This document shows, one piece after another, positions 18,189-28,463 of a stretch of 64,000 nucleotides of DNA. Below the pieces are notes generated by a model. The model saw only the letters and a program-made list of their open reading frames with translations, did not search any database and was not told where the DNA came from. The stretch spans positions 65,904 to 129,903 of the forward strand of contig DHVE01000129.1 in NCBI GenBank assembly GCA_002412495.1. The letters are read 5' to 3'. The DNA is from Betaproteobacteria bacterium UBA5216. Its GTDB lineage: Bacteria > Pseudomonadota > Gammaproteobacteria > Burkholderiales > SG8-41. The position numbers and the translations under genes were made by a program. The stretch's first letter is position 1; every line of letters starts with the position of its first letter.

Positions 18189-18239
18189 ACATAAGCGGTC
18201 GGTTTGTCATTGGAACCTTTTTCGCCACGCACGTCAGGA

Positions 18240-18253
18240 TTGACCAAGATCAA
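18240..18253. promoter_or_regulatory. FNR-type box, one mismatch (TTGACCAAGATCAA)
   Basis: It has a perfect right half-site and a TTGAC left half-site. It is located 75 bp upstream of the lipoprotein gene at 18328. Confidence 0.5.
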
Positions 18254-18327
18254 AAGAACCCTGCCACGAAAATTCGATAACGAATAATCTCGAAAAAGGC
18301 GACGTAGCCTGGTAAACGGAGGCAAGC

Positions 18328-18960
18328 ATGCAATTGCGTATTCGCGGTTTGCGCTGCACAACAATACTGTTTCTTGTAATTTTTCTCTCCGGCTGTGCTT
18401 TCGGCACCCGGCAGCCAACTTTGCAGTATCCCCCCACAGCCGAGCCAGGCACCAACACTCCTCCCCAAACAGCAGAAAGGCCGGCCCCAAAAAATTTGCA
18501 GATTGTTCTCGGCCCGTTTACCGATCAGCGTTCAGACAAAAAAGTTGTGGGGACAGTCCGGAACGGCTTTGGCATGCGCACGGCTGATGTTATACCGACC
18601 AACAGCGTTTCCGACTGGGTCACGCAAGCCATGCAAATAGAATTGCAGCATAGCGGCTATACCGTCGCGACCGCCGTAAGCGGTGGCGATAGTCCGCCAG
18701 GCCAGAGTGTCGTTGTGTCTGGAGAGATACTGAATGTGTTCTGCGACATGTATTTTAGCTATACGGGACAGGTTTCTCTGCTCACAAAGGTGACAAAAGC
18801 CGGCAAGGAGGTGCTGACCAAACACTATGCAGGAGAAGGATCCGCAGGGATTGCTTGGGGTGCCACAGAAGAGTCCTATGCGCAGTCGCTCGCGCTCGCG
18901 CTGGCTTCCGCGCTGAAGCAGTTTGTCTCCGATCTTGAGAAGAGCCTGATGCCTCAGTAG
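18328..18960 (+). CDS. YajG-like lipoprotein
   Basis: A 210-residue lipoprotein with signal sequence and lipobox FLSGC (Cys23). A short Pro-rich linker is followed by a domain with IVLGPFTDQRSDKKVVGTVRNGFGMRTADVIPTNSVSDWVTQAMQIELQHSGY. This matches the YajG-type uncharacterised lipoprotein pattern (a predicted outer-membrane-anchored periplasmic domain). The gene stands alone and is followed by a convergent operon. An FNR-like box precedes it. Function unknown. Confidence 0.75.
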   Translation: MQLRIRGLRCTTILFLVIFLSGCAFGTRQPTLQYPPTAEPGTNTPPQTAERPAPKNLQIVLGPFTDQRSDKKVVGTVRNGFGMRTADVIPTNSVSDWVTQAMQIELQHSGYTVATAVSGGDSPPGQSVVVSGEILNVFCDMYFSYTGQVSLLTKVTKAGKEVLTKHYAGEGSAGIAWGATEESYAQSLALALASALKQFVSDLEKSLMPQ

Positions 18961-19075
18961 TGACGCCCATCGTTACGCGGCACTCAATATGCCTGCGCTG
19001 GCGCATTCGCCGACCTGAGCGATGCTGAATTTCGCGGTCAGTTTCTCATTGCGTGCGGCAATGTCGAAATAATCA

Positions 19076-19990
19076 TCATCCAACGTCACGCCAATACTCA
19101 TCCACCCGGGCCTGAATCTCCGCGATCAGTTTGTCATTGCGCACCGGCTGGAACAGATGCGCAAAGCGCCCCTGCTTCACCAGATAATCCTCCACTGGCA
19201 GGCGCGGATGCGGCACACGGGTGTGCGAGACCTTGCCGTCGCGGTATTCCTTCAACGGCCAGATGCCGGTCTTCACCGCAAGACGGCCGATTTCCACGGT
19301 GTCCATCGGATCATAGTCCCACCCGGTCGGACACGGCGCGAGCGACAGGATGAGACGCGGTCCTTTGACACTGACGGCGTGCTGAATCTTGCGCGCGAGA
19401 TCGAGCGGCTCGGCGCCGATTACCGTTGCCACGTAGGCAGGCCGGTGCGCGGCCCAAATGGCGAAGAGGTCTTTTTTCTCGCCGCCGAACCCGGCTACAC
19501 CCGCGTGCGTGGCGGTGCGCGCACCATGCGGCGTCGCAGCCGAGGTCTGCTGCCCGGTGTTGCCGTACCCTTCGTTGTCGTAGCAGAGGTAAATAAAATC
19601 GAGGCCGCGCTCGATGGCCGCCGAGGTCGCCGACAAGCCCATGCCGTAGGCGGAACCATCGCCGGTAAGTACCACTGCCGTGAGGTTTTCTTCCGGCGGC
19701 AGGCGTTTCTTCTCCAGAAGAATATCCAGTGCATCACGCACGCCCTGTGCTCCAGCGGGCGCGGACGCCATCGAGGTATACAGCCACGAGCCGCGGAATG
19801 GCGTATACGGGTAATTCGCCAGCAGCGTCATGCAGCCCGCCGCATTAACGACCACGGTTTTGTGTCCAAGCAGATCGTAAACTTCATGTAACGCCTGCAA
19901 GCCGCCGCAACCCGCGCACATCGCCGTGCCCGCGCCGAGCAAATGCACGGATGGCAGATCTTTCATGCTCTTGATGACGAATTCGCTCAT
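19076..19990 (-). CDS. 2-oxoacid:ferredoxin oxidoreductase, beta (TPP-binding) subunit
   Basis: A 304-residue protein with CAGCGGLQ near the N-terminus, an early iron-sulfur/TPP-domain signature. The TPP motif is GDGSAYGMGLSATSAAIERGLDFIYLCYDNEGYGNTGQQTSAATP, followed by a C-terminal region typical of PorB-type subunits. It binds thiamine pyrophosphate and decarboxylates a 2-oxoacid, passing electrons to ferredoxin and forming acyl-CoA. Its start overlaps the alpha gene stop (ATGA). Substrate preference (pyruvate, branched-chain or aromatic oxoacid) cannot be read directly. The neighbouring amino-acid dehydrogenase favours an amino-acid-derived oxoacid. Confidence 0.88.
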   Translation of the reverse strand: MSEFVIKSMKDLPSVHLLGAGTAMCAGCGGLQALHEVYDLLGHKTVVVNAAGCMTLLANYPYTPFRGSWLYTSMASAPAGAQGVRDALDILLEKKRLPPEENLTAVVLTGDGSAYGMGLSATSAAIERGLDFIYLCYDNEGYGNTGQQTSAATPHGARTATHAGVAGFGGEKKDLFAIWAAHRPAYVATVIGAEPLDLARKIQHAVSVKGPRLILSLAPCPTGWDYDPMDTVEIGRLAVKTGIWPLKEYRDGKVSHTRVPHPRLPVEDYLVKQGRFAHLFQPVRNDKLIAEIQARVDEYWRDVG

Positions 19991-21231
19991 GGACGCGCGC
20001 CCGCCTCGCCGCGTTCCGCCGCGGCAATCGCTTGCAGCTTGCGTACTTCGCGCAATTCGCCGCCGGAGTACAAAAGACGCGTCGCGGGAACCGCGCCGGA
20101 CGCCGCCGCGTTGCGTGACTCAGCTGCCATCGCGAAAAACTCCTCGACACGAATGTCGCGCCCGCCAAGCCCCCCCACGTAGCTGCACAACATCGGCATA
20201 GCGGGCCGCCCCTGCAGCGCGGCGGCCAATTCGGCGTACAACACCCCGCCGAATCCCATCGACAGATTCTGATCGATCACCGCCACCGCGCGTTTACCGC
20301 GCAACGCCTCGCGCACGGCATCCGCCGGGTACGGGCGCAACAGGCGCGGGCGAACCAGACCAACACGCTCGCCGCGCGCGCGCAGGCGATCCACCGCATC
20401 CCCCGCCTTTGCCGCAAACGAGCCGATCATGAAAAACACCACCTCCGCATCGTCGCAACGATAGGTATCGACCGCCGAGTAACGACGTCCGAATTCCGCG
20501 GCAAACGCCTGCGCGGCCTCTTCGTACGCCACCAGTGCCTGCATGACCGCCAGATGCAGTTCATAGCGAAAATACGAGTACGATGCACCGCCCAGAACCG
20601 CAACCGCCTGACTCACCGGCTTGCTTGCGCGAAACGCCACCTCACCGGGCGCGAACGCGGGTAGAAAGCGCCGCACGGAATCCATGGAAGGAAGTTCCAC
20701 AGGCTCGCGCGTAAATGACAGATAAAACCCGTCCTGATTGACCAGCACGGGCACGCGCACCCCGGGATGCTCGGCCACGCGATAGGCAATCAGCACGCTG
20801 TCGAGCAGCTCCTGTGCATTTGCGCAATGAATCTGCACAAAACCACAGTCACGTGCCGCAAGCACATCAGTATGATCCGGCTCCAGCGTAATCGGTGTCG
20901 CCACCGCGCGCGACACATTGACCAGCACAAAAGGCGCGCGCCAGCCGGGTGTCGCGAACATCATTTCCATCGCATACAGCAACCCTTGGCTGGAAGTCGC
21001 GGTAAACACGCGCGCGCCGGTAGCCGCCGCGGCCGCCGCGGCGGTGATCATCGAATGCTCGGATTCGAGCGTGGTAAGCCGCCCCTGCATGGCACCGCTC
21101 GCATACCAACCCGCGAGGGTTTCGATGATCTCGGTCTGCGGCGTGATCGGAAATGCCGGCACGTAATCCACCTCGGCAAGCCGCGCGCCCCACGCCGCCG
21201 CGCCATTGCCCGTCAATAGCGCGCGGGTCAT
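19987..21231 (-). CDS. 2-oxoacid:ferredoxin oxidoreductase, alpha subunit
   Basis: A 414-residue subunit with the PorA pattern: GNGAAAWGARLAEVDYVPAFPITPQTEIIETLA at the N-terminus, then LESEHSMITAAAAAAATGARVFTATSSQGLLYAMEMMFATPG, and a C-terminal transketolase-like domain (FFMIGSFAAKAGDAVDRLRARGERVGLVRPRLLRPYP). The start at 21231 overlaps the upstream gene stop (ATGA), so subunits are translationally coupled. Upstream in-frame Met codons fall inside the neighbouring gene and are not favoured. Confidence 0.9.
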   Translation of the reverse strand: MTRALLTGNGAAAWGARLAEVDYVPAFPITPQTEIIETLAGWYASGAMQGRLTTLESEHSMITAAAAAAATGARVFTATSSQGLLYAMEMMFATPGWRAPFVLVNVSRAVATPITLEPDHTDVLAARDCGFVQIHCANAQELLDSVLIAYRVAEHPGVRVPVLVNQDGFYLSFTREPVELPSMDSVRRFLPAFAPGEVAFRASKPVSQAVAVLGGASYSYFRYELHLAVMQALVAYEEAAQAFAAEFGRRYSAVDTYRCDDAEVVFFMIGSFAAKAGDAVDRLRARGERVGLVRPRLLRPYPADAVREALRGKRAVAVIDQNLSMGFGGVLYAELAAALQGRPAMPMLCSYVGGLGGRDIRVEEFFAMAAESRNAAASGAVPATRLLYSGGELREVRKLQAIAAAERGEAGARP

Positions 21232-22157
21232 TGCGCGATTTTCTCGCAAGCCGCCGCTTTGCCTTCCGCCACGGCACGGATGGCATGCGGCGGACACACC
21301 GCCACGCATACCAGGCAACCCTTGCAATGATCGTAGTCGATGTGCGGCGTACGATCGGCATCGACGCGTATCGCGCTGTCCGGGCACAGCGTGCCGCAAA
21401 TCCACGAGCAGCGATTGCAGTGTCCCGGGTCGATCACGGGCCGGAAGCTGCGCCACGTCCCGGTCAACGACTGCTCGCTGCTGGCGGTGGCATGAATATC
21501 CGGCGCGGCGCGGCGCACGCTGTCCTGCGGCACGTCGATCCAGTCCGGCGCGGCGGTCACACCGTTGCGTTCGGCCACGCGCTCCCGCACGCAGCCGGCG
21601 TGAGCGCTCATCGCGTCATAGGCCGCCAGCGTCCAGCGCAGATCCTGATCGAGCATAAGCCGCCCGCGCGCGTCCAGCTCAAGACGCACCGCCTGTGCCA
21701 GTGTCTCGCGCCGGATCACCCCTACCAGACGCGCTGCCGCCCCCGCACACACCGCGCTTTGCAGCGGCGGGGTTCCACCCGGAGGCGATGCCGCTATGGC
21801 AGGCACCGCCAGGACAACGCCCGGAAACCTCGCGCGCGCCTGCCAACCCTGGGCATCACGCGTGTTGATCAGTATCACCGTATCCGCCGTGACGCCCTGC
21901 ATGACACCCGCCGCCGGCAGCATCATCAACGATTCGTCGGCCACCACCACCAAATCCGGGTTGTCAATGACGCCTCGCTCCTGGATGGGCGTTCGTGATG
22001 CGCGCACGTAGGAAAATAGCGGCGCGCCACGGCGTTCCGCGCCGTAACGGGGCGCATCCTGCACTTCAAAACCTTCGCCGAAAAATGCGCTGCCCAGAAT
22101 ATTGCCGGCGGTTTTCATGCCCTGACCGCCCCGGCCATGAAAGCGTATGCGAAACAT
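21228..22157 (-). CDS. 2-oxoacid:ferredoxin oxidoreductase, fused gamma-delta subunit
   Basis: A 309-residue fusion. Residues 1 to about 185 are the gamma domain (FRIRFHGRGGQGMKTAGNILGSAFF, with the family GRGGQG). After a linker, the C-terminal ~60 residues are a two-cluster ferredoxin (delta). One cluster motif is CKGCLVCVAVCPP. The other, CNRCSWICGTLCP, has C-x2-C-x3-C-x3-C spacing, one residue longer than the classical motif. In many archaea and bacteria gamma and delta are separate genes, so the fusion reduces the complex to three polypeptides. Start chosen at the conserved MFRIRFHG. Confidence 0.88.
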   Translation of the reverse strand: MFRIRFHGRGGQGMKTAGNILGSAFFGEGFEVQDAPRYGAERRGAPLFSYVRASRTPIQERGVIDNPDLVVVADESLMMLPAAGVMQGVTADTVILINTRDAQGWQARARFPGVVLAVPAIAASPPGGTPPLQSAVCAGAAARLVGVIRRETLAQAVRLELDARGRLMLDQDLRWTLAAYDAMSAHAGCVRERVAERNGVTAAPDWIDVPQDSVRRAAPDIHATASSEQSLTGTWRSFRPVIDPGHCNRCSWICGTLCPDSAIRVDADRTPHIDYDHCKGCLVCVAVCPPHAIRAVAEGKAAACEKIAQ

Positions 22158-22179
22158 CGCGTTCACGTCCGCATCGCGT

Positions 22180-23292
22180 TCAGAACACCCCAAACCGGCG
22201 ATGCGCCATTGCCTGCCGCACGCGCTTCGCCGCAAGCCCGGTCGCCGCTTCGCGTGGCGTTATCCCGCCACGCCGCGCCTCTTCGAGCACCTCGCCGGTA
22301 TTGGCGCGAATTTTTTCGCTGATCACCGCGAACGCCGCCTCCTGCGTGGCGCCGCGATACTCCATGGCGGCGCAAATCACGCCGCCCGCGTTGGCGATGA
22401 AATCCGGCACCACCACCACGCCCCGCCGATGCAGCGCCCGCTCCGCGGCATCGGTGCAAGGAATGTTCGCGCCCTGCAGCACCAGTCGGGTATTCAGTCT
22501 GCCTTCGTTACTTTCATCAATGACATCCGGGCGCGCCGCCGGTATCCATATTTCGCATTCAATATCGATGATGGCATCGATGCCGCTCGTTACGCCGCGC
22601 GGATAATCCAACACGCTTTTGCCTTGATCCTTGAGGCGGGCCAGTTCCGCGATATCGATGCCCTTTGGATCAGCTAGCGTGCCGTGCGTGTCGGACGCCC
22701 CCACGAGCACGGCGCCCTGCTCCACCAGAAATCGCGCTGCATGTTTGCCCACCGCGCCATACCCCTGTATCGCCACGCGCGCGCCGGCGAGCTTGAAGCC
22801 GCAATGGTTCGCCGCTGACTCTGCTGCGTGCCGCAGCCCCCAACCGGTGGCGCCGATTTCATCCAGCGGTATGCCGCCCAGTTCCGCTGGCAGACCGACC
22901 GCACGCCCGATCTCGTCATGCACCCACGCCATGCAAGTTTCGTCGGTGCCCATATCAGGACCAAAGATGTAGTCCTGTTCATTGCGCAAGGCGTGGGCAA
23001 AGGCGCGGATCAGTGTTTCCTTTTGCGCGCGCGGCATGCGCGGGTCGGCCTGCAACACGGACTTGCCGCCGCCGTGCGCGAGTCCCGCCGCCGCATTTTT
23101 GAGCGTCATCGCGCGCGCCAGCCGAAAGCATTCCGCCGTAGTGACGTCCGGCGCCATGCGCAATCCGCCTATCGATGGCCCGCGCGCCACATTGTCCACC
23201 ACCAGCGTCCCTTTAAGACCCAGCGAAGGTTCGTATACATGAATAATCTTTGCCGGTCCCAGATCATCGGCATGCGTGAATGCGTCGTTCAT
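22180..23292 (-). CDS. Glu/Leu/Phe/Val dehydrogenase family enzyme
   Basis: A 370-residue oxidative deaminase. The substrate pocket and catalytic lysines lie in GLRMAPDVTTAECFRLARAMTLKNAAAGLAHGGGKS (K65 and K77). GPDMGTDETCMAW follows, and the NAD(P)-binding Rossmann motif is IQGYGAVGKHAARFL. It is shorter than typical glutamate dehydrogenases (~410-450) and closer in size to leucine/valine dehydrogenases. It would convert an amino acid to a 2-oxoacid plus ammonium. Lying directly upstream of the 2-oxoacid:ferredoxin oxidoreductase genes, it can supply their substrate. The start at 23292 has GGAG at proper spacing; an ATG at 23304 is an alternative. Confidence 0.87.
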   Translation of the reverse strand: MNDAFTHADDLGPAKIIHVYEPSLGLKGTLVVDNVARGPSIGGLRMAPDVTTAECFRLARAMTLKNAAAGLAHGGGKSVLQADPRMPRAQKETLIRAFAHALRNEQDYIFGPDMGTDETCMAWVHDEIGRAVGLPAELGGIPLDEIGATGWGLRHAAESAANHCGFKLAGARVAIQGYGAVGKHAARFLVEQGAVLVGASDTHGTLADPKGIDIAELARLKDQGKSVLDYPRGVTSGIDAIIDIECEIWIPAARPDVIDESNEGRLNTRLVLQGANIPCTDAAERALHRRGVVVVPDFIANAGGVICAAMEYRGATQEAAFAVISEKIRANTGEVLEEARRGGITPREAATGLAAKRVRQAMAHRRFGVF

Positions 23293-23304
23293 CCCATACT
23301 CCAT

Positions 23305-24073
<769 letters not shown>

Positions 24074-24102
<29 letters not shown>

Positions 24103-26506
24103 GCCGCCGCGCCTTCCCGCCGCCGGCAAGACTCTGGTGTATCAGGGTCAGCTCATGCAAGCGTTTCGCCACGCGGCCATTGATGGTTGACTCCGCGCCG
24201 CCCTTGGCATGCGGCTCTCCCGCCGGGACGCCCGTCAACACTTCTATCGCCTGATCGATGTTGCTGACGGGTATCACATGAAAACGCCCCGCCGCCGCCG
24301 CGTCCAGCACGTCCTGCCGCAGCATCAGATCCTCGACATTGGCCGCGGGAATGAGAACGCCTTGCGTGCCGGTCAGGCCGCGCCCGTTACAGATGTCGAA
24401 GAATCCCTCGATCTTCTGGTTGACGGCGCCTATCGCCTGCACTTGCCCCAACTGGTTGATGGACCCCGTCACCGCGTAAGACTGCAAAATCGGCACATCG
24501 GCGAGCGACGACAGCAATGCGCACAATTCCGCCACCGACGCGCTGTCGCCATCCACTTCGCTGTAGGTCTGCTCGAACACCAGGCTGGCCGATATGGAGT
24601 GCGGCTTGTTGCCAGAATAGCGCGCCGCCAGAAACGATGACAGGATCAGCACGCCTTTGGAGTGTATCGACCCGCCCAGTTCCACCTCGCGCTGCACGTC
24701 TATCAACACGCCACTGCCAAGGCGCGTGGTGGCGGTAATTTTCGCCGGCTCCGCAAAGCTGAATCCGCCCAGGTCGAACACAAAAAGACCGTTGACCTGC
24801 CCGACCTTCGCACCGGACGTATCGATCATCACGGTGCCGCGCAGTATCGATTCGTGCATGCGATTGCGCACCCGATCCGCCCGCTGCAACTGCGCGTCCA
24901 CAGCATGCTGCACCTCGCCGGCGGACACCTGCCGCGCACCCAGCCCGCGCGCGCGGTGATCGGCCTCCGCGAGCAGATCCGACATCGCCTGAATGTTGCT
25001 CGACAGCTTGCGCGAATCGCCCGTCATGCGCGAACTGTGCTCCACCAGCCTGGCAACCGCCGTACGGTCGAGCGGCAGCAGCTTCTCGCGACGTTGCAGC
25101 GTCGCCAGCACGTGTGCAAAACGCTGTACATTTTCGCCGTCGCGTTCGATTTCATCCTCAAAATCGACGCTCACCTTGAACAACCGACTGAAGTCGGGAT
25201 CGTAGGCATGCAATGCGTAATACACGGCGCGCTCGCCAAATAACACCACCTTGACATCCAGCGGGATGGTTTCCGGTTCCAGCGATACCGTGCTCGCGAG
25301 GCTGTACATTTCCGCCAGCGACTCGATGCGAATGCAGCGCGTCGATAGCGCGCGCTTTAGCCCCTCCCATGCGCCGGGCTGCGTCAGCACCTTGTGCGCG
25401 TCCAGCAGGAGACAGCCGCCCGACGCACGATGCAACGCTCCCGGTTTGATCAGCGTAAAGTCGGTGATCAAGGTGCCGAACTGCGCACGGTGGTCGATGC
25501 GGCCGATCAGATTCGAGTAGGTCGGATGATCCTCGAATACCACCGGCGAACCTTGCTGCCCGTTACTATCCACTACCAAGTTGGCCTGATAGCGATGGAA
25601 CGACGGCGGCCCGGCCAGCATCGCCGGCAGGCTGGCGGGCGCTTCGCCGGCGTGACGAAATTCATCGGCATTGTCGACGATGTCTTCCTGCACCGCATTG
25701 AGATAGTCCACCACGCGCGGCAATGATTGATAACGCGCGCGCAATTCCGCCACCGGGTGCCCGACCGCGATCAGGGTCATTTCGCGATTGAGCTGCTGAA
25801 TTTTTTCCATGCGCTCCTTACGCCACTGCATCGAGGCGCGTATGAGCTTTTCCAGTTTCTGCTGAAGCATCGCGATGGCCGCCTCGATGCGCTGGCGTTC
25901 CTCGACCGGCAACTTCTCATAATCCTCGGCCGAGATCACTTCACCGTCCTTCAACGGCGCCAGCGAAAACCCGGTGGGCGTGCGCAACAGCGTCACGGTG
26001 TGCGTGGCGGCTTCCGCCGCGAGTTCGCCGAACGTTTTTTCATGGCGGGCACTAAATTCAGCATCGATCTGCTCGCCGCGCGAGCGGTATTCGTCGCTCT
26101 CGAAAATCGCCGGAATGGCGATGCGCAGATCCTCCACCAGCCGCGCCATGTCCGCCGCCAGTTCGCTGCCGCGCCCCGGCGGCAACTCGATGGCGTAGGG
26201 CTTGTGCGGCTGCTGGAAATTGTTCACATACACCCAGTCGCTGGGCTTGGCCTCGTCCGCCGCCCGTGCCCGCAGATACTGCGAAGTCATCGCGTGCTTG
26301 CCCGAACCGGGCGGCCCCATCACGAACAGGTTGAACCCCTCGCGGCGGATGCCGGCGCCGAACTCCAGCGACGTCTGCGCCCTGTGCTGCCCCGCGAAGC
26401 CGGCCTGATCATCCAGTTCCGCCGTGGTCTCAAAGGCAAACGCGGAAGGTGGGCAATGCTTGCGCAGGCTTTCCAGCGGCAGGGGTTTCATCGGTTCGAA
26501 CGGCAT
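24074..26506 (-). CDS. Lon-like AAA+ serine protease (AAA_32/LonB-type)
   Basis: An 810-residue ATP-dependent protease of the type lacking the Lon N-terminal domain. The Walker A-like loop GPPGSGKH (64-71) ends in His instead of Ser/Thr. A long helical insertion (~150-260) follows, then LLDAHKVL (Walker B region), and a C-terminal Lon protease domain with a Ser-Lys dyad at S655 (DGDSAS) and K698 (AVNQKIEG). The spacing of 43 residues equals that of canonical Lon. The start at 26506 has GGAG at -12; the frame stays open to 26575. It is probably the first gene of the six-gene operon ending at 19076, with a perfect FNR box 105 bp upstream. Confidence 0.88.
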
Positions 26507-26610
26507 CGTGAGTCTCCGTGGCAACGACTGAATGGCACGGGTACCGGTCATTCGATACCACCGCGAATTCAGCACACGGCCCCATTATGGAAACGCGGTC
26601 GGCCGGGAAG

Positions 26611-26624
26611 TTGATCTGGATCAA
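26611..26624. promoter_or_regulatory. Perfect FNR/ANR-type box (TTGATCTGGATCAA)
   Basis: Both half-sites match the consensus. It lies between the hemerythrin gene end (26662) and the Lon-like gene start (26506), so the likely target is the Lon/Usp/dehydrogenase/oxidoreductase operon. Confidence 0.82.
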
Positions 26625-26661
26625 TTAAGCGGCAGGCAACCAGCATGCGCCAGGTCGGCGT

Positions 26662-27252
26662 TCAATGGTCGGTGAATCTTCGCCGCACTTTCTGCGGCGG
26701 CAGCACCATGATGCGCCGGTACAGGTGGGTAAATTCCGTGCGATGATTCGAGCCGAACAGTGGGTCGTCGTTGGCCGCGAATGCCTCTGCGATATGCACC
26801 CAATCGGGCTCGGTCAATACCTCGTTCGCGCGACGCAACACATCATCTTCCACAATGAAGTGCGCGAGCATGTCGGCCGCGTGGTTATCCACGCTTTCCT
26901 GAAAATGCCGCAGCCCGTCCGGCGCGCCGGCCTGGTACAGCACCAGCTTTCGATTCAACTCACCCAGCACCCCGGCGCTGCGCGCGTGTTCGGCCTGCAA
27001 GCGTTCGAGTACGGGATCCAGCTCCGCCGTGCGCATGCGCAAGCACTTGAACAAATACTCTTCTTCCTTGGGGTGATGGCAGCGCTCCGGGAAATCATTC
27101 ATGTAGTACAACGCGGCGGAGAGCAGCCCGAAGTCGGCAGCAGCCTGTCCTGCCGCAACGCTCGTCAAAAGCTCACGCAACGTTTGCAAAACCGTCCCCA
27201 GCGAGCGATGCTCCATTTTGATGGTCGCTATCGCTACGTCGCTAGCACTCAT
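26662..27252 (-). CDS. Hemerythrin-like domain protein
   Basis: A 196-residue all-helical protein. His/Glu iron ligand patterns fit a hemerythrin fold: KMEHRSLG, HHPKEEEYLF, LQAEHARS and HAADMLAHFIVEDDVL. The spacing H...HxxxE...H...HxxxxD is recognisable. It probably binds a di-iron centre for O2 or NO sensing, storage or iron-sulfur repair; the function of a stand-alone domain with this C-terminal extension is not established. Its promoter faces the FNR box shared with the divergent FNT channel. Confidence 0.83.
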   Translation of the reverse strand: MSASDVAIATIKMEHRSLGTVLQTLRELLTSVAAGQAAADFGLLSAALYYMNDFPERCHHPKEEEYLFKCLRMRTAELDPVLERLQAEHARSAGVLGELNRKLVLYQAGAPDGLRHFQESVDNHAADMLAHFIVEDDVLRRANEVLTEPDWVHIAEAFAANDDPLFGSNHRTEFTHLYRRIMVLPPQKVRRRFTDH

Positions 27253-27330
27253 AAATCTGTCCCCTGCGGCCGATTGTTTATTGGATACGGCGTCCGGGAC
27301 GAAATATCAATCAGCGCGCGGACTGCGACC

Positions 27331-27344
27331 TTGATCTAAATCAA
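27331..27344. promoter_or_regulatory. Perfect FNR/ANR-type box (TTGATCTAAATCAA)
   Basis: It is located 79 bp from the hemerythrin start (27252) and 192 bp from the FNT start (27536), in a divergent gap. The same 14-mer occurs at 60941-60954. Confidence 0.82.
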
Positions 27345-27535
27345 CCCGGAGCGTGGTTATAAAAAAGCAATAAAAACATATACTTAAATTACATCGCTCA
27401 ATGAAAGGCTGCGACTCCGGCGCCCCTGCTTGCCGTTCACGGGCAAATCCTTGATCTGGCGCAAGGATCGGCGCGGATGCCGGTGCTGTGATAGCCGTGC
27501 GATTATGCGGTTATCCATTTTGACAATAAGAGACC

Positions 27536-28363
27536 ATGGCTGAGCTATTCGGATCCGATGCATTTTCACCCAAGGAGATCGCCGAACGCGTGGAAAACGT
27601 CGGCGTCGTCAAGGCGCGCCTGCCGCTTTCGCAGATGTTCATGCTCGGCATGTTGGCGGGCGGCTTCATCGCCTTGGGAGCGATCTATTTCGTACTGGTG
27701 GTCAGCGACGCCACGCTCGGATTCGCCGTCAGCCGCGTACTCGGCGGCGTATGCTTTTCACTCGGCCTGCTGCTGGTGGTGGTCGCCGGCGCGGAGTTGT
27801 TCACCGGCAACAACCTGCTGGTAATGGCGTGGGCCGACGGCAAGCTCTCGACACGGGAAGTTCTCCGTAACTGGGCCATCGTATGCGCCGCCAATTTTGC
27901 GGGTGCGGTAACCGTTGCCGCGCTGGTATTTATGTCCGGGCACACCGAAATGAACGGCGGCGCCATCGGCAAGACCTATCTCAATATCGCCCTGGTAAAA
28001 AGCACGATGCCGTTCTGGACGGCATTTTTTCGCGGCGTGATGTGCAATCTGCTGGTGTGCATGGCGGTGTGGATGGCCTTCGCGGGCCGCAGCGTGATCG
28101 ACAAGTTCATCGCGATAGTTTTCCCCATCTCGGCGTTCGTCGCGGCGGGATTCGAGCATTCCATCGCCAACATGTTCATCATCCCGCTGGCGATGATGCT
28201 CAAGGCGTCCGGCCCACCGCTGCCCGCCGCCTACGACGCCATCAATGCCATGGGCCTGATCGGCAACCTCGTGCCGGTCATCGCCGGCAATATCATCGGC
28301 GGCAGTGTGCTGGTGGCGCTGGTGTATCACCTTATTTACCGGCGGCCGGCGACGAAATCGTAG
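27536..28363 (+). CDS. Formate/nitrite transporter family (FocA/NirC) channel
   Basis: A 275-residue protein with six transmembrane helices. FNT signatures are visible: LGMLAGGFIALGAIYF in helix 1, GAELFTGNNLLVMAW in helix 2b, and GVMCNLLVCMAVWMAFAGRSVIDKFIAIVFPISAFVAAGFEHSIANMF, which contains the conserved pore His. The family conducts formate, nitrite or hydrosulfide as a pentamer. Formate versus nitrite cannot be separated from sequence alone. It follows a perfect FNR box, consistent with anaerobic induction, and precedes nrdJ by 100 bp. Confidence 0.92.
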   Translation: MAELFGSDAFSPKEIAERVENVGVVKARLPLSQMFMLGMLAGGFIALGAIYFVLVVSDATLGFAVSRVLGGVCFSLGLLLVVVAGAELFTGNNLLVMAWADGKLSTREVLRNWAIVCAANFAGAVTVAALVFMSGHTEMNGGAIGKTYLNIALVKSTMPFWTAFFRGVMCNLLVCMAVWMAFAGRSVIDKFIAIVFPISAFVAAGFEHSIANMFIIPLAMMLKASGPPLPAAYDAINAMGLIGNLVPVIAGNIIGGSVLVALVYHLIYRRPATKS

Positions 28364-28463
28364 TGAACGGCTACGGGGTCGAATACAATTCAGATGGCAG
28401 GCTGGCGCCGAACCGGCGAAGCACAATCTGCCCGGTTGCACCCGTTCACCAAGGCAATACACC

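Noticed and set aside
28305..28463. Upstream extension of the nrdJ frame
   Set aside because: It overlaps the FNT gene and lacks homology; the ATG at 28464 has an AAGG site and starts the conserved N-terminus.
28364..28463. Cobalamin riboswitch before nrdJ
   Set aside because: The gap is only 100 bp, shorter than a B12 riboswitch, and I saw no B12-box-like sequence.
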